From CAYPHA01 sp964410215 (lineage in GTDB: Bacteria > Calditrichota > Calditrichia > Calditrichales > CAYPHA01), in assembly GCA_964410215.1 (NCBI GenBank), contig CAYPHA010000001.1, positions 1 to 64,000 of the forward strand: a stretch of DNA of 64,000 bases, in the 5' to 3' direction. This document shows, piece after piece, positions 1 to 7,556 of this stretch. The translations under genes and the position numbers were made by a program. Every line of letters starts with the position of its first letter. Positions within the stretch are counted from its first letter, which is position 1. A model generated the notes under the pieces. It was not told the origin of the DNA. It did not search any database and was given only the letters and a program-made list of their open reading frames with translations.

Positions 1-63
1 GCACTTTTATAGCCTTTAGTATCTGTCGCAACGCTTCAATACCTTATTTAGTTAGCACGTATT

Positions 64-471
64 TTATTTAACCTCAAGACCATTTTCACGGCACCACTCA
101 AGCAAAACAGATTTAGTTCTCTGATCTTCGAATTCATGCCACGTATCTAAAAGATTTAGTTTTTCGAGTAAATATTTGTAATTTGAATATGCACCTTTTC
201 TCTGAAAATAAGCATAAACTTCATCCAATTTCTCGGGAATATATCTCGATACAAATTCAAAGACTAGATTTCGGCCGAGATCTAAATCATTTTTATGTGG
301 GATTTCAATATAATCATCGCTATCTACATCTTCAGGAAAATCATCTTCGCCACTCAATTCTGAACTATAGAAAGTCTTTCCAGTTTTTTTATTTAGCACA
401 GCATGGTTCATAAAAGGCTGGTCAGAACTTACATATAAAAACGCGTCTTCAATATCACTAAAATTGATCAT
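64..471 (-). CDS. UPF0158 family protein
   Basis: A 135-residue acidic soluble protein with no signal peptide or membrane segment. The C-terminal half matches the UPF0158 pattern: a region reading RKGAYSNYKYLLE, then a tryptophan-rich stretch (LDTWHEFEDQR) and a final EWCRENG motif. The function of this family is not established. It is the last gene of a tight leftward trio (20 bases after the basic protein, which lies 28 bases after the zinc-ribbon gene). The ATG has no clear ribosome binding site. The trio is visibly more AT-rich than the rest of the window, which may mean recent acquisition. Family assignment is by remembered motif, not by search. Confidence 0.7.
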   Translation of the reverse strand: MINFSDIEDAFLYVSSDQPFMNHAVLNKKTGKTFYSSELSGEDDFPEDVDSDDYIEIPHKNDLDLGRNLVFEFVSRYIPEKLDEVYAYFQRKGAYSNYKYLLEKLNLLDTWHEFEDQRTKSVLLEWCRENGLEVK

Positions 472-491
472 AATATATTTGCAATTTGTTA

Positions 492-731
492 TTAGATATC
501 ATCGTTATCAGCTTTGATGTATTCCCACATTTCATTCTGATGCAACCAAATCAGGTCAGTATTAATTTGAATAAATTCATCTGAATCTATTCCATCAATC
601 ATGGGAAATTTCCTCACTCGAACTTGCTTGCCATTAATGAAAATCCACTCATATTTCTTTTGCCACTCGGCCTTTGCCGCTTTTTGAACTCGTTTTTGGA
701 TAGCCGTGAGTTTCTTTTTAATTTTTGGCAT
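492..731 (-). CDS. Small basic hypothetical protein
   Basis: A 79-residue protein with a strongly basic N-terminal third (about ten lysines and arginines in the first 25 residues), followed by a more neutral part ending in acidic residues. I recognise no family. The basic N-terminus could bind nucleic acid, but that is a guess. It sits between the zinc-ribbon and UPF0158 genes, in the same orientation with gaps under 30 bases, which supports a real gene. The ATG has only a weak upstream purine stretch. Confidence 0.5.
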   Translation of the reverse strand: MPKIKKKLTAIQKRVQKAAKAEWQKKYEWIFINGKQVRVRKFPMIDGIDSDEFIQINTDLIWLHQNEMWEYIKADNDDI

Positions 732-759
732 TTATAAAAATATCGTCCTTAGGTATCTT

Positions 760-960
760 TTAAAAATCCATCGTAGCTTCAGTCATTTGAGATTGACCTA
801 ACTCTGTCAGAAGAACTTCATCAATAGTACGAATTCCACATTTAGGACAGATAATTGGTTTTTCGAAATCGGGCCTAAATGTTTGCGAATTTATTTTTAT
901 TATTCCGACATCTGAATTGAATATTGCGCTACATTTTTTACACTCAAAATTGATTTCCAT
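760..960 (-). CDS. Small zinc-ribbon protein
   Basis: A 66-residue protein with two CxxC knuckles (CKKC near residue 7 and CPKC near residue 38), the layout of a small zinc ribbon. The gap between the knuckles is about 28 residues. The C-terminal tail is acidic and polar. The ATG follows an AGAGG ribosome binding site at good spacing. It is the first gene of the AT-rich trio. Such proteins can be nucleic-acid or partner-protein adaptors; nothing here fixes a specific role. Confidence 0.6.
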   Translation of the reverse strand: MEINFECKKCSAIFNSDVGIIKINSQTFRPDFEKPIICPKCGIRTIDEVLLTELGQSQMTEATMDF

Positions 961-1300
961 GACTACCTCTTTATAGTGCTAACCTAAGTTTATCCCTCTT
1001 TAATGTAAATATAGATTGAGTCCGCAATTTTGCGTAAAAAGAAATGAAGTGATTTTTAAAAGAAATTACTAACAGAAAGTCTGCCGAGTATACTGCAGAT
1101 AAAATTTGACAATTTCATTAAAGCCGGTCCTTAGCTGGATTAAACGCTTTTTTTTCTCCCATCATAAGAAACACTCACAATACCTGACCGATCACCAAAT
1201 CAGCGACTTCCTTACCTGCAGCGCTGTAAAATGTAACGTCAGCGCTAATAAACCGGCAAAATTGAAAATCTCTTTATTTATATGATTCGATGTTACCTTC
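961..1300. other. 340-base intergenic gap
   Basis: No intact gene is visible. The stretch lies between the zinc-ribbon start and the stop of the GHL10-NamZ gene. It contains an 11-base T run with no clear hairpin, two copies of CAGCGCT about 25 bases apart, and a short minus-strand frame (1175-1250) that may be the relic of a secreted-protein C-terminus. It marks the boundary between the AT-rich trio and the large secretion locus. Confidence 0.6.
1175..1250 (-). pseudogene. Possible decayed coding remnant
   Basis: On the minus strand a short frame ending in TGA reads DVTFYSAAGKEVADLV, which resembles the middle strand-turn of FlgD-like sorting domains (compare the LSVYNMLGQEVATL region of the protein at 16926-18566). 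There is no start codon, no upstream NPFNP motif and no length. Directly downstream of a run of secreted-protein genes, it could be the tail of a lost T9SS cargo gene. It may equally be chance. Confidence 0.2.
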
Positions 1301-4090
1301 TCAGGGATAGAGCAGGTAATCGTTTCGTCTCTTTACAAAATCGGCCACCTCATCCTGACAGGCTTCTACCACATCTTTTACGGTAGTGCCCGGATTGTCC
1401 ATCTGTTTAATCGTCTCCGGCGGAGACCATTGCAACGAATCCGGATTGGTTTTCCGGTACGCATCGATGATGTGCAAAGCCGCTTCCACCGATCGGTAAG
1501 TCTTGTAATCCGTCAGCATGATTTCGACACCGCCGCACAGACGGTTCCAGGGTTTGCCCCTCGGATTGGAACCGGCATCCGCTTTTTTGGGAATGAAATG
1601 AACCGGACGAAATACCGCACCCGGAATATTACGGCTATTCAGATCCCGGGCCGCCGCCGCCGCATCCACCCAGGGAGCGCCTGTCAACAGAAAGGGCTTG
1701 GTGGTCCCGCGGGCTTCCGACATGTTCATCCGCTCGAACAGGCATTGCCCCGGATACACCACGGCCGTTTCAAATGTTCCCATGTTGGGTGAGGGCATAA
1801 CCCAGTGCAGTCCGGTGTCATCCCAGGTCATTTTCCGGTTCCATCCCTTCATTCGGATCACGATCACATCGGCACCGAAACCTTCCATGTCATTCCACAT
1901 CAGGGCCAGCTCGCCATAGGTCATGCCATGCCGCAGCGGCAGAGGATGACGGAAAATATTCCCCATATCCAGGTACGGCCCCTCGACCGCCTCCCCGCCC
2001 AGCGGATTGGGCCGGTCCAGAATGATCATGGATATGCCGGCTCTGGCACAGGCTTCCATGGCAAAGGACATGGAATACTTGAACGTGTACCAGGCCGAAC
2101 CGACACCCTGGATATCGAACAACAGCACATCGAGCTGTTCCAGCCATTGCTGTTTCGGCGCATAGGAATCACCATACAGACTGTAAACCGGAATACCCGT
2201 GGCCGGATCCGGCTCACCCTCCTGATAAATACGCCCCTGCCGGGCACCGCGCACACCATGCTCGGCGCCGAACAGAGCCACCAGGTTCACCCCGGGCGCG
2301 TTCGCCAGAGCATCCACCGTACTCCTCAGATCCGATGTTACGGCTGACGGATTAGTGATCAGGCCGACACGCTTATTTGCTATCATATCGAGATGATCCT
2401 CCAGCAGTACATCGATGCCCGGTTTTACTACGGGTTCTTTTTCAATGTGCCTTCCCGATGTCCGTTTCGAAGGATAGGCCGCCAGCAGCTCTGCCATTTC
2501 CGGCAGATCGGCCGGATCTACCCCCTTCAGATCAATTCGCTGCAGCACGCTCTCATTCCCCAGCCGGTCGACGGCACTGACCGCCACTTCGTTCAGGCGG
2601 TCCAGGGCCTTCTCCTGTTCATCCCATCCTACGTCAGAGCGGCGATACAGAAAAGATGCCTTTGGTTGGAACGGTTCAAGATCCATCATCCTGCTCTGTG
2701 CCGGTAGAATTTCATATTCCCAGAACATGCCGTATTTCCTGTAAACCACCCAGTGAAAAACATCCGATGGATTGTCATGCTGCCAGGATACGACCACGTC
2801 CGATTCAGTCAGATCCGTTTTCACGACAGGGGGCAGCGGTGACTCCTCCTCCAGCCAGGGCATTTCGGGTATCAACGCCTGCTCCCTGTAGGGACCTGCA
2901 TGGACCGCTTCAACCAGTCCCGGAGAATAAATCAGCGGATCGATACTCCAGTGCACCTGGCCCGGATTATTCCGGATAATACCGCGGGTGATCATGATCT
3001 GGTTCAGCAGTTCATCGATTCCTCTTTCACCCTTCTTACCGGTCAGACTCATCCCCGGCCAGATATGCCGCTGCTTGTAATTCTGCTCCTTCCACCAGCC
3101 GAGCAGAACCGGGAAACTCTGCGGTATACGATTCACTTCCCAGTATAATTGCGGTGTCCAGTAATCAATCCAGCCCTTATTCAGCCACAACTTCGCATCC
3201 GCATACAATGCCTCATACTGATCCATACCCTGAATGGACTCCGGATGACCCGGCCGCCAGATACCAAAAGGACTCAGACCGAACTTGACATGCTTTTTTT
3301 CCTGTTTGATTTCACTGTAGAGACGTTCGATGAAGCTATTAACCGCATCCCGTCGCCAGTCTCCACGAGACAGGGTGCCGCCGCCTTCCCGATAGGCATT
3401 CCAGCTTTCATCGTCAGGGAAATCCTGGTTGTCGTTGTAAGATGCATACGGATAGAAATAGTCGTCGAAATGAATGCCGTCGATATCATAGCGACGCACG
3501 ATGTCCATGACAACGGCCACGGAATGGTCCTGCGTGCCTTTTTTCGCCGGATCAAGCCACCAGTAGCCGTTTTTAAGCTGTACCACCAAATGCGGCTTGC
3601 GATTGACAATGGAATGTTCCGAAACCTCTCCGCCCGAGGGATGATGAGCCCGGTATGGATTCAGCCAGGCGTGTATTTCCAGTCCCCGCTTATGAGCTTC
3701 TTCCACCCAAAAGGCCAGCGGATCATAGAAGGGCTCCGGTGGCTGACCCTGATTGCCTGTCAGATAATACGACCATGGCTCCAACTCGCTGGGATATATC
3801 GCGTCGCACTGCGGACGCACCTGCAGAATGACGGCATTGTAGTTGTGGTCTTTCAGAAGGTCGAGTAAAAACAACGCCTCTTTCTGCTGCTGTTCCACAT
3901 TCAAACCCGGTTCACTGGGCCAGTTGATATTGGCCACCGAGGCTACCCAGGCCGCCCGGAATTCCCGTTGAGCAAAAGGTTGCTGCAGCCTTGTTTCTTC
4001 GATGGAGACGGGCTTTGTTTTGAAAGGCATACAGCTGACAAAAAACAGGCTTAAGGAAAAAACCCCTAATAAAAGCAGACGATGTTTCAC
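1301..4090 (-). CDS. GHL10 glycoside hydrolase fused to NamZ (DUF1343) muramidase, lipoprotein
   Basis: 929 residues from a GTG with AGGAG eight bases upstream. A lipoprotein signal ends at lipobox FVSC (Cys20). Residues about 42-390 form a GHL10 (YngK/DigH-type) barrel: REFRAAWVASV at the start, acidic motif HFDDYFYP near 205-212, and SPFGIWRPG. Residues about 400-545 look like an Ig/FnIII linker. Residues about 555-929 are DUF1343, the GH171 NamZ family of exo-beta-N-acetylmuramidases, with GAEHGVRG near 607, DIQGVGSAWYTF, and the PSPNM and SEARGTTKPF motifs. The family removes MurNAc from non-reducing ends of peptidoglycan fragments; GHL10 members such as DigH cleave denuded glycan strands. 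The fusion puts two steps of glycan breakdown on one membrane-anchored protein. It is the last gene of the leftward unit. Catalysis by this protein is inferred from family. Confidence 0.88.
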   Translation of the reverse strand: MKHRLLLLGVFSLSLFFVSCMPFKTKPVSIEETRLQQPFAQREFRAAWVASVANINWPSEPGLNVEQQQKEALFLLDLLKDHNYNAVILQVRPQCDAIYPSELEPWSYYLTGNQGQPPEPFYDPLAFWVEEAHKRGLEIHAWLNPYRAHHPSGGEVSEHSIVNRKPHLVVQLKNGYWWLDPAKKGTQDHSVAVVMDIVRRYDIDGIHFDDYFYPYASYNDNQDFPDDESWNAYREGGGTLSRGDWRRDAVNSFIERLYSEIKQEKKHVKFGLSPFGIWRPGHPESIQGMDQYEALYADAKLWLNKGWIDYWTPQLYWEVNRIPQSFPVLLGWWKEQNYKQRHIWPGMSLTGKKGERGIDELLNQIMITRGIIRNNPGQVHWSIDPLIYSPGLVEAVHAGPYREQALIPEMPWLEEESPLPPVVKTDLTESDVVVSWQHDNPSDVFHWVVYRKYGMFWEYEILPAQSRMMDLEPFQPKASFLYRRSDVGWDEQEKALDRLNEVAVSAVDRLGNESVLQRIDLKGVDPADLPEMAELLAAYPSKRTSGRHIEKEPVVKPGIDVLLEDHLDMIANKRVGLITNPSAVTSDLRSTVDALANAPGVNLVALFGAEHGVRGARQGRIYQEGEPDPATGIPVYSLYGDSYAPKQQWLEQLDVLLFDIQGVGSAWYTFKYSMSFAMEACARAGISMIILDRPNPLGGEAVEGPYLDMGNIFRHPLPLRHGMTYGELALMWNDMEGFGADVIVIRMKGWNRKMTWDDTGLHWVMPSPNMGTFETAVVYPGQCLFERMNMSEARGTTKPFLLTGAPWVDAAAAARDLNSRNIPGAVFRPVHFIPKKADAGSNPRGKPWNRLCGGVEIMLTDYKTYRSVEAALHIIDAYRKTNPDSLQWSPPETIKQMDNPGTTVKDVVEACQDEVADFVKRRNDYLLYP

Positions 4091-4124
4091 GGTTACCGCT
4101 CCTGAATTGGAAAGTAATGGATTT

Positions 4125-4724
4125 TTATTTTAACGACATGCCGAAATTGATTGATGCTTCCAGTTCCTTCACCAGCTCAAAACCGAGCCGCTTATAGAAG
4201 CCGACAGCATTTGTATTCGCCTTCCCCACGCCCAGGTGAACGCCGGGAACATTGATTGCCCGCAGCTTGTCCAGAAACGTATTGATCAGTTTGCGCCCCA
4301 TACCCTGTCCCTGCGCCTCGGGCAGAAGATCGATATGCAGGTGGGCCGGGTAAGGACTCATATCCTCATCGGCTTTTTGTACCGAATGGATGATCCGCGT
4401 AATACGGGCATCCGCTGACGTATCTGCATCATCCGGCCTGGGGTAACGTTCACGTAAAACAGGAAACCATTCCTTTTCACAGCGGTCGTAAAAGGCTGCC
4501 GAATCACGGGTTCCCAGGATATAGCCACAGGGATTTCCTGAGCAGGTCAGAACGAAGCACAGATCCGGTTCATAAACCGCATAGGGGGCCGCATACAATT
4601 GGCCGAGGATATCGGGGTCATTGTAAATAGCCGTAGCATCTTTACCGCTGTCACCGGTCTGCAGACAGATACGATACAACGCGGCCAGGTCACTGGGATG
4701 GTAGGGACGAATAATCGGTTTCAT
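4125..4724 (-). CDS. GNAT acetyltransferase like the C-terminal domain of O-GlcNAcase
   Basis: About 200 residues from the ATG at 4724, which has AGGA upstream; a longer frame to 4859 would overlap the previous gene and adds no conserved sequence. It opens with IRPYHPSDLAALYRIC and continues with LCFVL, CGYILGTRDSAAFY and EKEWFPVLRERYP, which I recognise as the pattern of the acetyltransferase-like domain of human OGA and its bacterial relatives. The acetyl-CoA loop reads EAQGQGMGRKL, an intact Q-x-x-G-x-G/A signature, and the C-terminal strand NAVGFYKRLGF is typical GNAT. No signal peptide, so cytoplasmic. It sits between two secreted hydrolase genes (34 and 41 bases apart), so an amino-sugar or muropeptide substrate is a reasonable but unproven guess. 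Confidence 0.85.
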   Translation of the reverse strand: MKPIIRPYHPSDLAALYRICLQTGDSGKDATAIYNDPDILGQLYAAPYAVYEPDLCFVLTCSGNPCGYILGTRDSAAFYDRCEKEWFPVLRERYPRPDDADTSADARITRIIHSVQKADEDMSPYPAHLHIDLLPEAQGQGMGRKLINTFLDKLRAINVPGVHLGVGKANTNAVGFYKRLGFELVKELEASINFGMSLK

Positions 4725-4765
4725 AAAAAATCCTGTATTTATTGGAAAACGTAATTGTTCATGCG

Positions 4766-7492
4766 CTATTTCAGATATATCATTTTGCGGGAAAGCTGGT
4801 GTTGATCCGTCTGCAAGGTGCACAGATAAATGCCGCTTCCCAGGTTTTGAGGTTCCCATGTAACCGTATGAATACCGGCGGAAAGGGTTCTGTTGACCGG
4901 CATGGCTACTTCCTGACCAACCAGATTGTAAATTACAAGCTTCACTTTACCGGCCTGCATTGTGTTAAATTCTATGGTTGTGGATGGATTGAAAGGATTG
5001 GGATAATTCTGCTTCAGTTCAATCGATACGGGAAGCATTCCATTATTTAAGGGGAGGATGGAAGTAACCGAGGGATAATGCACCCGCAGGTTATCCATAT
5101 ATACTCTGCCGCGATTGGTATCCCCGGTGGAACCGTAATATCCAAGGCGGAATTTAATGGTCTCAAAGCGGACCGGATACGCGATGGGTTCACCACCCGT
5201 TTCCGGAGAAAAGGATGCCATCCCGATGGACAGGGTATCGAACCGCTCGCTGATGGTGGCTTTATCCCCGGTATAAGCTTCATAAAGCACTTCCTTCTGA
5301 TCCCTTATCCGGAAATAGACCTCATGATTTTCACCGTTCGATTTGAAATCGAGCTGAATGGAATCCGGTATACCATACACGTCAGGGAAACTGCCATCCA
5401 GATAGAGATAGCTGCGGTTGCGTTCCCGGATGAACATATAATCGAGGGCCAGTGAACCGTTTCCGTCCGTGGTTTCTTCCGTATCCAGTGAGAGGCTTGT
5501 CTCTCTCAAATTGACCCGTTCGCCGCTCATGCTCCAGGTATCCGGTGTGTTCATATCGTCAATCTTCTGTTCGCCGGTACCTATCTGAACAGATGCGGTA
5601 ACGGTGTCATTGGCGTAAACATAAGAAGCTACAACCTGCACTTCGCCGTTTGATCTTCCCCGGAACCGGCCTTCCTCATCGACAATACCAATCGTTTCAT
5701 CCAGGGATTCCCATCGAAAATCAGCAGGCGGATAATCGAATGTATTTTCTTCTTTGTCAAAAGCCGTCACACGGTATTCGATTGGCCGGGTTGTATCGGT
5801 AACAGCCCATTCTGGAGATATTTCGATGCGTACAATTTTTTTGTTATCAACCCTGATATAGGATGTATCCGTCCGCTGACGATAACGTCCGACGATGGCG
5901 GCATAGCCTTCCTGAAGGGCATCAAATACACCGTTCGTGTCAATAATTCCTATTTGCGGATTCAGGCACTCCCAATGAATGTCTTCAGGTGCTATATTTC
6001 TCTCCATACCATCATCATCAAAACCTCTGTAATTGAAACGTACCTTCTGAATGGTATCCGTGACAGCAGAGTCAGGCGTAATATCAATCCCGGTAATGGA
6101 TTTGATATAAATCTTTGCCGAATCCCGCAGCCCGTTATACGTGATATACAAATACCCCTGGCCACCGCTGTCCGCTGCCGTAAACACTCCGTTTTCGTCT
6201 ATGAAGCCCAGTTCCGGATCGATAGCATATTCGATTTCCGGGCCATTCAATACAAGCTTATTGAAATGGTCATCCCAGCCGCTAACGTTAAATCGTTGAT
6301 CTTTACCACGATAAATGCGGACGTTATCCGGTTCAACCTGGATGCTTGAGAGCGTCTCTACAGGTGCCAGTGAAACCGTCATCAACGTATTCGAAACCGA
6401 ACGTTCCACGCCATAATTGCCCCAGGCATCCGCATTATCACAAGGATAATTTTTAACGTCACCATGAATCACCATGGTCGTTGATCCGCCGCCATCCAGG
6501 TTAACTGCATGCCGGGCACCGATGCTCTTCATGAAATCAGCGACTTCCCGGTAGCTCATCCCCCTGCTGATATTGGTCATCCGTCCATCGATCGTCACGA
6601 GGTAGAGGATTGTGCTGTCCTGGCTAAATCCGGCCGCCGTCCGGGGATGGATAGCCGTGTTGGATCCGCCGACATAGTTGCCGTTTTCCAGTAATTTGTT
6701 ATTACCGCCAACCAGCTGGACCAGGTTATCCAGTGACGGCTGAAGGCTTAAGACCAGCCGCAACGTGTCCCCGGTATTTATATTGTCGTTAATGAAAGTT
6801 TCACTGTTACCATGACCGGACAATACAGCCCTGCCCGCGGGTATGGTTCTGCTGCCTTCCCCGGAAATATCTTCAACGACACAGACGACGGTATCATTTA
6901 CAATCCATTCCGTAACAGGTTTAATTAAAACTTCCTCACCCCACTGGTTTGTGCCCGTACTACTGCCAAAAAAGGGATTGTACAGAATCAACTGATTGGT
7001 TTCCCGCGCTTTATTAACCCCATGAATCGTGTAATGGGTAGATTCTGTCAGTACCGTGCCGCTGAAACTTACCCTGCCGATATCCGGTTTGTTTTCCGTG
7101 TTGAAGGCAATGGACCACCAGTTGATCGGTGTTTTCAGCATTTCACCGTTTATCAATTGTGTCGTCAGAGGCTCTCCGGTTGAGGTATTGTAAAAATCGC
7201 CATTGACGGCGCCAATAACGGTGTGGCCGGGGCTCGATTTCCGTTGAGCCATGGAGCTGGTGCGTTCAAAACCATAAAGCCGGTCATCGCCTTTCGCTGT
7301 CTCAATTTTAATCAGCGGATTTGTCAGATCGACCTCAAACACATTGATATTCCATGGCTTAAAAGGATCCACATAGACCCTGTGAATGGCGCCCGGTCCG
7401 ACCTTCGTAGTGGAAGTAATTTGGAAATTATCCTGCGCGAATACAGTGGAAAACAGAAACAGGCAGAATAGAATAATGTGTTTCTTCTGCAT
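4766..7492 (-). CDS. Secreted phosphodiester glycosidase (NAGPA type) with T9SS sorting domain
   Basis: 908 residues; signal peptide 1-19 ending VFA, AAGGA before the ATG. Residues about 90-350 are a NAGPA (phosphodiester glycosidase) domain: GAVNGDFYN, HPRTAAGFSQD and the diagnostic NLDGGGSTTM near 332. This family hydrolyses N-acetylglucosamine phosphodiesters; in bacteria the substrates are mostly unknown, but polymers linked by sugar-phosphate diesters are natural candidates. Residues about 375-640 hold three bacterial Ig-like (BIG) repeats with the recurrent IRVDNK/ITPDSAVTDT pattern, about 645-815 a jelly-roll carbohydrate-binding-like region, and 825-908 the sorting domain (NYPNPFNPSTTIEF to the final SRKMIYLK). 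It lies within the hydrolase unit, so a role in dismantling cell-envelope polymers fits. Confidence 0.87.
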   Translation of the reverse strand: MQKKHIILFCLFLFSTVFAQDNFQITSTTKVGPGAIHRVYVDPFKPWNINVFEVDLTNPLIKIETAKGDDRLYGFERTSSMAQRKSSPGHTVIGAVNGDFYNTSTGEPLTTQLINGEMLKTPINWWSIAFNTENKPDIGRVSFSGTVLTESTHYTIHGVNKARETNQLILYNPFFGSSTGTNQWGEEVLIKPVTEWIVNDTVVCVVEDISGEGSRTIPAGRAVLSGHGNSETFINDNINTGDTLRLVLSLQPSLDNLVQLVGGNNKLLENGNYVGGSNTAIHPRTAAGFSQDSTILYLVTIDGRMTNISRGMSYREVADFMKSIGARHAVNLDGGGSTTMVIHGDVKNYPCDNADAWGNYGVERSVSNTLMTVSLAPVETLSSIQVEPDNVRIYRGKDQRFNVSGWDDHFNKLVLNGPEIEYAIDPELGFIDENGVFTAADSGGQGYLYITYNGLRDSAKIYIKSITGIDITPDSAVTDTIQKVRFNYRGFDDDGMERNIAPEDIHWECLNPQIGIIDTNGVFDALQEGYAAIVGRYRQRTDTSYIRVDNKKIVRIEISPEWAVTDTTRPIEYRVTAFDKEENTFDYPPADFRWESLDETIGIVDEEGRFRGRSNGEVQVVASYVYANDTVTASVQIGTGEQKIDDMNTPDTWSMSGERVNLRETSLSLDTEETTDGNGSLALDYMFIRERNRSYLYLDGSFPDVYGIPDSIQLDFKSNGENHEVYFRIRDQKEVLYEAYTGDKATISERFDTLSIGMASFSPETGGEPIAYPVRFETIKFRLGYYGSTGDTNRGRVYMDNLRVHYPSVTSILPLNNGMLPVSIELKQNYPNPFNPSTTIEFNTMQAGKVKLVIYNLVGQEVAMPVNRTLSAGIHTVTWEPQNLGSGIYLCTLQTDQHQLSRKMIYLK

Positions 7493-7556
7493 TTTCAGAT
7501 CCTTTTTTTACAAAAAGACGTTATTTACCGGTCATTAATTCTCTCTAACAATCCAT

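Noticed and set aside
64..960. Toxin-antitoxin system
   Set aside because: None of the three small proteins shows a known toxin or antitoxin motif; the UPF0158 match does not support it.
3149..3868. A 239-codon open frame on the plus strand
   Set aside because: It is antisense to the GHL10 barrel of the lipoprotein gene, whose motifs are intact; the composition looks like a frame shadow.
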